Made by a program: the position numbers and the translations under genes | Assembly: GCA_902582355.1 (NCBI GenBank) | Contig: CACHRR010000002.1 | Location: 28,864 to 92,863, forward strand | Direction: 5' to 3' | DNA length: 64,000 nucleotides | DNA from: an uncultured SAR86 cluster bacterium | Lineage (GTDB): Bacteria; Pseudomonadota; Gammaproteobacteria; Magnimaribacterales; D2472 | The notes under the pieces: generated by a model | The model's database searches: none | What the model was told of the DNA's origin: nothing | What the model saw: only the letters and a program-made list of their open reading frames with translations | Shown: piece by piece, positions 10,880 through 21,439 of the stretch | Layout: each line of letters begins with the position of its first letter | How positions within the stretch are numbered: position 1 is the stretch's first letter

Positions 10880-12130
10880 ATGGAAGTATTAACTGATAAA
10901 TCAATAATTATTACATTAGCAGTTCCTGCTTTTTTTGTTCTTATAGTTATTGAATATTTTTATGGGGTATTTATAGGCAAAAACACATATAGACTGAATG
11001 ATACTCTCACGAGTATTTCTCTTGGCATGATAAGCAGATTTCCAGTTATGTTAAATCTTGGTGTTCAAAGTTTAATTTTTATTTATATAAGTAAATATAT
11101 AAATCTTGGACTTCTTTCTGTAAAAAATCCTTTTACATGGATAGCTGCGTTCCTCTTGTATGATCTTTCATACTACTGGATGCATAGAATGCATCATGAA
11201 ATTAAAATACTTTGGGCAACTCATAGCGTCCATCATCATGGCGAAGATTATAATCTTGCTACAGCTCTTAGACAGACTAGCACTGGATGGCTTTGGAAAT
11301 GGATTTTTTATGTACCGATGATGTTGATTGGAGTACCAGGTGAGGTATTCGTAACTGTTGCAGGTATTAATCTTGTATACCAATTTTGGGTTCATACAGA
11401 ACATATTGGGCATCTAGGTTTTTTAGAAAAGATTTTTATTACTCCTATGAATCACAGAATTCATCATGCTAAAAATAAGGAATACATAGATGCAAATTAT
11501 GGTGGTGTTTTTATAATTTGGGATCGTATGTTTGGAACATATACTCCACAAAGAGACGACTTAAAGCCAGTCTATGGAACGGCTACACCCTTAAATAGTT
11601 GGAATCCAATTTGGGCAAACTTTCAAGTTTATTCAATTATGATCAAAGATACTATTAAAACAAAATTATGGAGAAATAAGATTAAAGTTTGGTTTTCTGA
11701 AACATATTGGAGGCCCGAAGATTGTGTTGAAGAAAAAGATCCAAAAGAGTTCTTCAAAAAATATAATCCCAAAATTACCTTAGATGTAAAATTATTCAGT
11801 TTAGTTCAAATATTATTTACGACTACTGTATTTAATGTTGTCTTTATTAATGCGTCATTAATTTCTTACAATGAGATTATATTATTTGGCATTTCATTAG
11901 TAGCTTTAGCATCTTTGACTGGATTTTTAATGCAGGGAAATAAAATTGCATATCAACTAATTTTACTAGTTTCATTTGTGGGTATTTTTGGGATATACAG
12001 CTTTGAAATATTAAATATTAGTCTCTTGTCAACAAAATTACTATTGGCTCAATTTGGCAGTAACATTATAGTTATAACTGGGATACTTCTATCCCAGTCA
12101 ATATCAAATGTTAGGACATTAAAAGCCTAG
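10880..12130 (+). CDS. Sterol desaturase/fatty acid hydroxylase superfamily protein
   Basis: 416 aa; histidine boxes HRMHHEIK, HSVHHHGEDYN, NHRIHHAKN. Confidence 0.9.
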   Translation: MEVLTDKSIIITLAVPAFFVLIVIEYFYGVFIGKNTYRLNDTLTSISLGMISRFPVMLNLGVQSLIFIYISKYINLGLLSVKNPFTWIAAFLLYDLSYYWMHRMHHEIKILWATHSVHHHGEDYNLATALRQTSTGWLWKWIFYVPMMLIGVPGEVFVTVAGINLVYQFWVHTEHIGHLGFLEKIFITPMNHRIHHAKNKEYIDANYGGVFIIWDRMFGTYTPQRDDLKPVYGTATPLNSWNPIWANFQVYSIMIKDTIKTKLWRNKIKVWFSETYWRPEDCVEEKDPKEFFKKYNPKITLDVKLFSLVQILFTTTVFNVVFINASLISYNEIILFGISLVALASLTGFLMQGNKIAYQLILLVSFVGIFGIYSFEILNISLLSTKLLLAQFGSNIIVITGILLSQSISNVRTLKA

Positions 12131-12133
12131 TTT

Positions 12134-14365
<2,232 letters not shown>

Positions 14366-14441
14366 TTATTATTTTTATATCTATTTTCTATTTAGAAATT
14401 ATAATTGATTTAAACTTAATTCTTTTGTTAGGATATTCACT

Positions 14442-14837
14442 ATGAAAAAACCAAATCTATTTAGAAGATCTATTATGTTTATAGTTGATAGTTGGAGAGT
14501 CTTCATGGATGTTAGGTATAATCCTTTGAAAAATATTCCTGATCCAAGCCTTCAAACATATTTTATGCTTGTTCTATTTTCTATATGGAGTGTTGCTTTT
14601 GGTATTATTGCCATATTTTGGCTTGGTTTCATTAATTATAATATTATTACAAGCATATTTGTTCATCTATCAATAATTATCCCGATTGTTTTTACGAATG
14701 CGGTATTTGTAGATGCCGAAAGGGACGGAGCAAATTGGCTTAAAGAATGGCGTGAAGAACAATCAAGATATAGGTTAATTATGAATAGGCTTAAGACTAA
14801 GAATTTAGTTTTATGGGACCCAAATAAAGAAGCATAA
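14442..14837 (+). CDS. Hypothetical membrane protein
   Basis: 131 aa ORF with two hydrophobic helices; divergent from katG. Confidence 0.65.
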   Translation: MKKPNLFRRSIMFIVDSWRVFMDVRYNPLKNIPDPSLQTYFMLVLFSIWSVAFGIIAIFWLGFINYNIITSIFVHLSIIIPIVFTNAVFVDAERDGANWLKEWREEQSRYRLIMNRLKTKNLVLWDPNKEA

Positions 14838-14867
14838 TTTTTTGTAAAATCAAAGTAATAAAATAAA

Positions 14868-14943
14868 TGGTGGAGCTACGCGGGATCGAACCGCGGACCC
14901 CCTGCTTGCAAAGCAGGTGCTCTCCCAGCTGAGCTATAGCCCC
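14868..14943 (-). tRNA. tRNA-Ala (anticodon TGC)
   Basis: Reverse strand GGGGCTATAGCTCAGCTGGGAGAGCACCTGCTTTGCAAGCAGGGGGTCCGCGGTTCGATCCCGCGTAGCTCCACCA; full cloverleaf, encoded CCA. Confidence 0.98.
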
Positions 14944-14989
14944 ACACTAAGTTGAAATATTGTACTTTAATGAATGATTTTTTGTATAT

Positions 14990-15520
14990 TTAATCTAAAT
15001 TCTTTTTGTTATTTATTGGGGCTAATTTCGAGGGATGCAAGCTATTATTTTCTATATTATCAATATTGGATCCAGAAGCATTTTGATGGATATTTTTTTT
15101 GATTTTATTCACTACTTCAAAAAGAATATAAAACCAAAAACCATTAATTAATGGTTCAACAATAGCGTCAATCGCAGCTAGATTTAGTGGTGCGCCTGTT
15201 AAAAGTCTATTACAAGTCATTGCTATGAAAACGTGACCAATGGTATAGATTAAAGCTAAGTAGATGCCTACATTGACAAAACTCAAATTAATTTTATTTA
15301 CCAAAATTTTCTTTAAATATACAAGCAGAAAGTAGAACCAAAATCCATTTATTATTGGCTCTATAAATGCATCGGCAGCTGCCATATCAAGTGATGCCCC
15401 AGTAATAATTCTATTGCATGTCATTGCAATTAAAATATGACCAATGGTATATATAATAGCTAAGGCAAAATTATCATATTTGAAAATTTGTGTATCATCA
15501 TATTTTAAATAATCTTTCAT
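14990..15520 (-). CDS. Internally duplicated small membrane protein (DUF2061-like)
   Basis: 176 aa; two tandem copies of YTIGH(I/V)(L/F)IAMTCNR(I/L)(I/L)TGA.L..AA.DA..EP(I/L)INGFWFY. Confidence 0.65.
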   Translation of the reverse strand: MKDYLKYDDTQIFKYDNFALAIIYTIGHILIAMTCNRIITGASLDMAAADAFIEPIINGFWFYFLLVYLKKILVNKINLSFVNVGIYLALIYTIGHVFIAMTCNRLLTGAPLNLAAIDAIVEPLINGFWFYILFEVVNKIKKNIHQNASGSNIDNIENNSLHPSKLAPINNKKNLD

Positions 15521-15540
15521 AAAAATAATTTAAACATAAA

Positions 15541-15569
15541 AAAAGGGGCAATGCTATGTTACCCCTTTA
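15541..15569 (-). terminator. Rho-independent terminator downstream of TonB receptor
   Basis: Minus strand AAGGGGTAACATAGCATTGCCCCTTTTTTT: G/C stem followed by T tract. Confidence 0.75.
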
Positions 15570-15604
15570 TTATAGGGGTATTTTGCACCCCTCTCCCTGA
15601 AATA

Positions 15605-17842
15605 TTAAAAATTATATGAAAATCCAAATTTCATCGTTCTTGGTTTTTGTGACCTAGCGCCTTCGCTTGGTGCTCTCGAAATTAAGTCTTCATCATCAAG
15701 AGTATTTTCAAGAATAACATATACATCCATTGAGCTATTGAGTGCCTTTCTAAGACTCAGATCTAAGTAGCTATGGGAATCAATTTTATTATAGGTGCCG
15801 CAGGCTGCAATTGAGCATGAACCACCTACATTTACCAATCTTGCACTTCCACTTAAACCATTATCTTTAATAAAACCAACAACTATTGAACTCTGTGAGT
15901 CTGGTATGTAGGGTAAATCATCTCCCTTAGCTACTACTCCAAAATATTCACTTTCTGAGCTATTACTAAAAGTAGCATCTGTGCTAGTGTAACTAACTGC
16001 AATTGGATATGTAATTCCATTTCCACCATCTAATACAAATGATCCAGTAAGTTCTATACCTGATACTTCGGCCTCACCTCCACTAAAGACTTCTGATTCA
16101 TCTGGATTACAAGCAGCTCCGCTTACTAAAGTACATTCAGCAGCAAGTCTTGAATAGTCACTTGCAAAATAGAAAGCATCAATATTTGTAGTGCCTTCAG
16201 AATATCTTAAACCAAGTTCCATATTATCTGCCTCCTCAGGATCAGATCCAAACATGGGTGTCATTCCTTCATGAAATCCAGCTATTAAAGTTATACCATC
16301 ACTGAGATCATATGTTGCAGCAATGCTTGATGTAGTATGGTCATTGTAGGCCATTGTATCTCTAACATCTGCATTTCCACTTCCATCAGCACCAAGTCTT
16401 ACTTCTGTTAGATTTGGTCCTGCAGGATCTGACCATCTTCTATGGCGTTGTTCATAATCTTCCGATCTAAATCCAATTGTTACAGCAAGTTTACCGAAAT
16501 CCATTGTATCCTCTAAGTAATATGAAGTTGCGCTGGACTCTCTAAGTCTATTATTACTTCCACTTAAACCAACATAACCATATAAAGCTGATAGAGAACC
16601 ATCTGCTGCTTGATCAGCATATTCGTGAGCCTGAACTCTGCTCTCTGAATCTTCCATATCTCTGTAGCCTAGAGTAAGAGAATGGATCCCAATTTCTGTT
16701 GAAACACGGAACTGATAACCTTCATTTGTATAGAATCTATTATTATGTTTGTACTCTATTTCAACAGGTAATTCACCATCAAGAATAGCCTGAGCATTTG
16801 CGCTACCGTTGTTTGCATCACTAATTAGTTCATTAATATCATCTCTCTCGCCATGTTCTGAGTCATTATTAAAATCACTAACTTTAAACCAATCTCTATG
16901 ATAATCGTTTTGCCATGACGTAAATACAACATCGAAATTATCAAAATCTCCAATGTATGTAAAAGATGTTTGTTCTCCATCATTCATCATTTCGTCATAT
17001 GCTGTAGCACCATACCTCTTTCGTGGATTAGCATCGAAGCTTGCTTGTGATAATCCAACGTAAGATTGATCTGATGTTTCATCTAGATCAACTCTCTTAA
17101 AAGCTAAAGAATGATTACCAACACTATATCTAGCTTTTATCATCAAATCTGACTTATCAAAACCAGTATCACCACCTACATTAGCAATTGAATCAAAACC
17201 ATCGCTTGAATGTTCATGAACTTCAACTAGTACACCAAAGTTTCCACTGTTAACTCCATAGTAAGCATGAGTTCTAGCCATTGCATTCTCACCAAGTTCT
17301 TGTATAAATTTACCAGAATTAACTTCAGGAATTGGAGTACTAATCAAATTAATAGCACCTCCAATAGTTTGAGGACCTTGTGATACTACTGCTGGGCCCT
17401 TAAGAACCTCAACTGAGTGTATTCTCCCTCTAGTTGGAAAATAATATGCGGATGAAGATGTGTAAGGAGAAGGAGCAACCAAAACGCCATCTTCCATAAT
17501 GGTAACTTTGGCAGATCTTTCTATTGCAGTTCCTCTTATAGATATATTTGGTCTTAGGCCATAACCTTCTTCTGTCCTCATATAAACTCCAGGCACAGCT
17601 GTAAGAATTTTTTGAATGTCAGTATCCATTGCATTTTGAAGATCATCATTTGAAATGATTGCACCAGATCCTGCTAAATCATTTAAATTTTCTTTTGATC
17701 CAATAATTGTTACTGATTCTATTTCTTCAACATCATTATTTTCTTGAGCACTGATACCTATAGCTATTGATGAAAAAATCAAAACTACAATAAATAATAG
17801 TGGAGAGATATTATCGTATATAGATTGTCTAATTTTGTTAAT
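15605..17842 (-). CDS. TonB-dependent receptor (FecA/siderophore-receptor-like)
   Basis: Plug domain NLNDLAGSGAIISNDDL...ILTAVPGVYMRTEEGYGLRPNISIRGT, C-terminal aromatic F (FGFSYNF); ORF track starts at internal ATG 17782, but the frame extends upstream through a full signal peptide to an ATT codon at 17840-17842 with an SD at 17852-17857. Confidence 0.88.
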   Translation of the reverse strand: MNKIRQSIYDNISPLLFIVVLIFSSIAIGISAQENNDVEEIESVTIIGSKENLNDLAGSGAIISNDDLQNAMDTDIQKILTAVPGVYMRTEEGYGLRPNISIRGTAIERSAKVTIMEDGVLVAPSPYTSSSAYYFPTRGRIHSVEVLKGPAVVSQGPQTIGGAINLISTPIPEVNSGKFIQELGENAMARTHAYYGVNSGNFGVLVEVHEHSSDGFDSIANVGGDTGFDKSDLMIKARYSVGNHSLAFKRVDLDETSDQSYVGLSQASFDANPRKRYGATAYDEMMNDGEQTSFTYIGDFDNFDVVFTSWQNDYHRDWFKVSDFNNDSEHGERDDINELISDANNGSANAQAILDGELPVEIEYKHNNRFYTNEGYQFRVSTEIGIHSLTLGYRDMEDSESRVQAHEYADQAADGSLSALYGYVGLSGSNNRLRESSATSYYLEDTMDFGKLAVTIGFRSEDYEQRHRRWSDPAGPNLTEVRLGADGSGNADVRDTMAYNDHTTSSIAATYDLSDGITLIAGFHEGMTPMFGSDPEEADNMELGLRYSEGTTNIDAFYFASDYSRLAAECTLVSGAACNPDESEVFSGGEAEVSGIELTGSFVLDGGNGITYPIAVSYTSTDATFSNSSESEYFGVVAKGDDLPYIPDSQSSIVVGFIKDNGLSGSARLVNVGGSCSIAACGTYNKIDSHSYLDLSLRKALNSSMDVYVILENTLDDEDLISRAPSEGARSQKPRTMKFGFSYNF

Positions 17843-17868
17843 TTGTTTTTATCCTCTAGTTAATTAAC

Positions 17869-17959
17869 AGAAAGCTATCTTTGTTCGCCTAAAGATTTTT
17901 GATATTTAAATCATAAAACTGCACACTTTTAGGGGAATGACCAATAAAGATAGCTTTCT
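17869..17959 (-). promoter_or_regulatory. Structured 5' leader with perfect 14-bp closing stem
   Basis: AGAAAGCTATCTTT (17946-17959 on minus) pairs perfectly with AAAGATAGCTTTCT (17869-17882 on minus); inner CCTAAA/TTTAGG and TTTT-TGAT/ATCA-AAAA helices. Confidence 0.65.
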
Positions 17960-17960
17960 T

Positions 17961-17987
17961 AAATGAGAATGATAATGATTCTCATTT
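17961..17987. promoter_or_regulatory. Fur-box palindrome
   Basis: AAATGAGAATGATAATGATTCTCATTT: perfect 10-bp arms; core GAGAATGATAATGATTCTC matches GATAATGATAATCATTATC at 16/19 positions. Confidence 0.85.
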
Positions 17988-17997
17988 AGATTTACAA
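17969..17997 (-). promoter_or_regulatory. Sigma70-type promoter overlapped by Fur box
   Basis: Minus strand TTGTAA (17992-17997), 17-nt spacer, TATCAT (17969-17974). Confidence 0.6.
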
Positions 17998-18059
17998 GTA
18001 TTTTTTTAATAATTTTTTATAATTAAGAGTAAAGTTAGAATTTTAGAAGTTTAAAAAGG

Positions 18060-18482
18060 TTATTTGTTACCTTTAATCGCAAAGAATAATCCAAGCAAAA
18101 ATAAGAAAATTTGCTCACTCATAAAGAGTTTTTTTGTTACTAGCCAATCTGAATGAGCAATAAGTATTGCTCCAATCATTATGACAACAACTGCCCCACC
18201 AGATAATCTAGTGATTAAATTACCCAAATGATTATTAATCAGTCCACCTAATATAATCCCGGCCCCAGCACCAACCTCTCCAAGGGCAACCAAGCTTGTA
18301 ACAAATTCAGGATACATATACCCCATGCTTTCAAACCATGTAACCATTTTTTCAGGCGGAAGAGGAAATTTACCTAAGCCATGGAGTATAAATGAAGTAC
18401 CTAGGCCCAGTCTTAATAACCATGATGTAATTGGATAAAAACGCTCCGCAATTGATTCTAATATGGCATCTAGTTTCTTCAT
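18060..18482 (-). CDS. DoxX family membrane protein
   Basis: 140 aa; LRLGLGTSFILHGLGKF, four TM helices. Confidence 0.85.
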   Translation of the reverse strand: MKKLDAILESIAERFYPITSWLLRLGLGTSFILHGLGKFPLPPEKMVTWFESMGYMYPEFVTSLVALGEVGAGAGIILGGLINNHLGNLITRLSGGAVVVIMIGAILIAHSDWLVTKKLFMSEQIFLFLLGLFFAIKGNK

Positions 18483-18489
18483 GTGAGTA

Positions 18490-19803
18490 TTAAATTATAT
18501 TTGATTCCAAAATTATATCCTCATCTTTGCAAAGTTCAAATCCTTGTATTTCTATAAACTTATTAAGTTCCTCATTGCCAATATTGATGTTGGCTAGCAT
18601 TTTCCCACATTTAGAAAATCTCTCCTCCACAATGCATCCCATATCAAATAAGATGGATCTTATGTTTCCTAAGTTATTTTCCATTGAAATCCATCCACTA
18701 TAAGTTCCATTAAATAATTCATTGTTAATTTTTGTTTTTAGTTCAGAAAATTCATTTTGGTTATATGCAGAAATGAATATCTGATCATTTTTTTTATTTT
18801 TTAAAATCTTCATTTTTGTGGCATTAATTAGATCAATTTTATTATTTACAATAATTTGAGGAATATTTATCAGATTAAGATCTATAAGAATATCATTCAC
18901 TTCATTGATTTTAGCTTTGTAGTCGGGATCAGATAAATCAACCACATGAAGCAATAAGTCTGCCGATTTCAGCTCATCCAGAGTTGCTTTAAATGATTCA
19001 ATGAGTTGAGTTGGCAGGTCTGAAATAAATCCAACAGTATCTGAAAACAAAATTGGTCCGTATTTAGGATTGTTATTTTTTCTTGTAACTGAATCTAATG
19101 TTGCAAAAAGCTTATTCTCAGCTAGTTGAAAACTATCTGTTAATTTATTAAATAATGTTGTTTTTCCAACATTAGTATACCCAACTAAAGCAACTAATTT
19201 ATTCCTACTTTTTTTTCTAGAGTATCTGTTAATTTTTTTTTGTTTATGGCATTTAAGCAGACGTAAATTGAGCATCTTAATTCTTTTGCCAATTAGTCTT
19301 CTATCTGTTTCAAGCTGTGTTTCTCCAGGACCTCTAAGCCCAATGCCACCTTTTTGCCTTTCTAAATGAGTCCAACCCCTTACAAGCCTCGTTGATAGAT
19401 GTTTAAGTTGAGCCAGTTCAACTTGTAGCTTACCAATATATGATGAAGCTCTTGAAGCAAATATATCTAAGATCAATTCTGTTTTATCTATAACTCTTTT
19501 ATTAAAAAATTTCTCCAAATTTCTTGTTTGCGTTGCGGATAATTTATGGTTTATAACTACTAATTCTATATCTTTGTCTTTTAATGTATTTTTAATTAGA
19601 TCTAATTTTCCCTTTGATATAAATGTATTAATTAAAGGAATCTTTTGTGAATGAATAAGTTTATCTTTTACAGATAATCCTGCAGAAACCGCTAAACTCT
19701 GAAACTCATCAAACTCATTTTCTAATTTGTTTGTATTAATGAAAGATTGGATATCAATAAATAGTAAAAATGCATTTTGTATTTCTTTATTATTACTTAT
19801 CAT
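18490..19803 (-). CDS. hflX: GTPase HflX
   Basis: GGIGLRGPGETQLETDRR, VGYTNVGKTTLFN, DTVGFISDLPTQLIESFKATL. Confidence 0.96.
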   Translation of the reverse strand: MISNNKEIQNAFLLFIDIQSFINTNKLENEFDEFQSLAVSAGLSVKDKLIHSQKIPLINTFISKGKLDLIKNTLKDKDIELVVINHKLSATQTRNLEKFFNKRVIDKTELILDIFASRASSYIGKLQVELAQLKHLSTRLVRGWTHLERQKGGIGLRGPGETQLETDRRLIGKRIKMLNLRLLKCHKQKKINRYSRKKSRNKLVALVGYTNVGKTTLFNKLTDSFQLAENKLFATLDSVTRKNNNPKYGPILFSDTVGFISDLPTQLIESFKATLDELKSADLLLHVVDLSDPDYKAKINEVNDILIDLNLINIPQIIVNNKIDLINATKMKILKNKKNDQIFISAYNQNEFSELKTKINNELFNGTYSGWISMENNLGNIRSILFDMGCIVEERFSKCGKMLANINIGNEELNKFIEIQGFELCKDEDIILESNII

Positions 19804-19887
19804 GTATTGCGTTTGTTACTATTGAGCTAAGATTATTTAAATCTTCACTATATTTACTTGCTTGAACATTTAAGCCAACAGCTTCAC

Positions 19888-19918
19888 AAAAAAGCGAGAA
19901 TCTTTTTTTAATCCTCGC
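19888..19918 (-). terminator. Rho-independent terminator downstream of the GcvT/DmdA-like gene
   Basis: Minus strand GCGAGGATTAAAAAAAGATTCTCGCTTTTTT. Confidence 0.75.
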
Positions 19919-19927
19919 AATATTTAT

Positions 19928-21232
19928 CTACTCAGCAAAATCTTTACCTTTAGCTGCCTCTACTTCTCGTTTGTTAGGATTAACAGACTCCCTAAATGGT
20001 ACTTCTACAACTTCACCCTCTACAGGCTCACCAGGATTTACAGAGTATTCATCAGGTAATTTGACAAATAATTTTGTTCCAACTTCTGACGAGGACCATG
20101 GAACCCATGCTAGCGCGATATTTGTTCCAAGTTCTGGCGACCACCAAGGAGAAGTAACATATCCCATATCCTCACCATCGGTATCAGTAACTAACCAAAA
20201 GTCAGATGCATAATCTGTAATTTCTTTTCCCCCAAGTGTAATGCCTACCATTTTCATCTTAAATGGCTCTTTACCGTCGTCAATAATGGATCTTTGTCTT
20301 TCAAGCTCTTTTTTACCAATATAATCTGCCTCTTTGTTTCTTGGCACTTGATAACTCAAATTAACTTGAAATGGAGAACTCTCATGATCCAAATCTTGAC
20401 CCCAAGATAAAATACCTGCAGCAATTCTTCTATGGTGAGCAGGCGCAATAACCATAAGACCAAATTCCTCTCCATCTTCAAGAACTTGATTCCAAACTTT
20501 TTCTGCATTTTCATGGGTATCACGAACATATATTTCATAGCCTTTTTCACCGGTAAATCCAGTCTGACTTATAACGCAATCTGCACCATTAATATTTGTT
20601 TCCATAAGACCATAATATGGGACATTTCTTAATTCTTCTCCTGCCATCTTTGCCATGAGGTCTTCAGAAAGTGGTCCTTGTATTTGAAGAGGACAAACGT
20701 CAATTTCATCAATTTCAACGTCAAATTTTTTTGTCACATTCACGCCTTGTAACCAAAATAAAAGATCGCTATCAGATATTGAAAACCAAAATTCATCTTC
20801 TGACAGTCTTAATAAAACTGGATCATTTAATATGCCGCCCTTTTCATTGCATAAAATTGCATACTTGCCATGCATTGGTTCAATCTTAGTTGCATCACGA
20901 GTTATAACAAAGTTTGTAAAATCTTCTGCATCAGGACCTTTTACTCTTATTTGTCTTTCTACAGCAACATTCCACATTGTTACTCTATTTACAAGTGCTT
21001 CATATTCAACCATAGCTCCACCATCTTCAGGTTTTACATAACCCCTAGGATGATAAATTCTGTTGTAGACAGTAGCTCTCCAACAACCAGCTTCATGTGA
21101 CAGATGCCAGAATGGAGATTTTCTTACTCTGGTTGAAATTAATAATTCTGTTGGTGTTCTTCCACTTTGCCGTAAATTAATTGGAACTACACGATCACTT
21201 TGGTCAACATTTGGATGATTTGGATTTGTCAT
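19928..21232 (-). CDS. GcvT-family aminomethyltransferase/demethylase, DmdA-like
   Basis: 434 aa; GGILNDPVLLRLSEDEFWFSISDSDLLFWLQGV, PLQIQGPLS, ISQTGFTGEKGYEIYV. Confidence 0.75.
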   Translation of the reverse strand: MTNPNHPNVDQSDRVVPINLRQSGRTPTELLISTRVRKSPFWHLSHEAGCWRATVYNRIYHPRGYVKPEDGGAMVEYEALVNRVTMWNVAVERQIRVKGPDAEDFTNFVITRDATKIEPMHGKYAILCNEKGGILNDPVLLRLSEDEFWFSISDSDLLFWLQGVNVTKKFDVEIDEIDVCPLQIQGPLSEDLMAKMAGEELRNVPYYGLMETNINGADCVISQTGFTGEKGYEIYVRDTHENAEKVWNQVLEDGEEFGLMVIAPAHHRRIAAGILSWGQDLDHESSPFQVNLSYQVPRNKEADYIGKKELERQRSIIDDGKEPFKMKMVGITLGGKEITDYASDFWLVTDTDGEDMGYVTSPWWSPELGTNIALAWVPWSSSEVGTKLFVKLPDEYSVNPGEPVEGEVVEVPFRESVNPNKREVEAAKGKDFAE

Positions 21233-21439
21233 TCTACCTCCCCGAAAACTATGACATTATGTTTGATTAAACGACATTTTTATATATTTGTAAATCAAAA
21301 TTTTGATATGATGACACCATAAAAATCTTATTGATTATTCTCTTGTTTTTTTAGTTTTTTTTGCAAATTCTAATGAAAGGATTATTGGAAGTGAAAAATT
21401 TTTGTTCAAATCAAATGCAGGAAAATCTATAAGATAGAC

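Noticed and set aside
19971-21100. Plus-strand ORFs antisense to the DmdA-like gene
   Set aside because: Complement of a clear GcvT-family coding sequence; no independent start context or recognisable domain.
21300-21437. Possible eroded small secreted ORF between the DmdA-like gene and sulfatase (frame reads ...SLVFLVFFANSNERIIGSEKFLFKSNAGKSIR*)
   Set aside because: No start codon without assuming both a start mutation and a frameshift; too short to support a pseudogene call.
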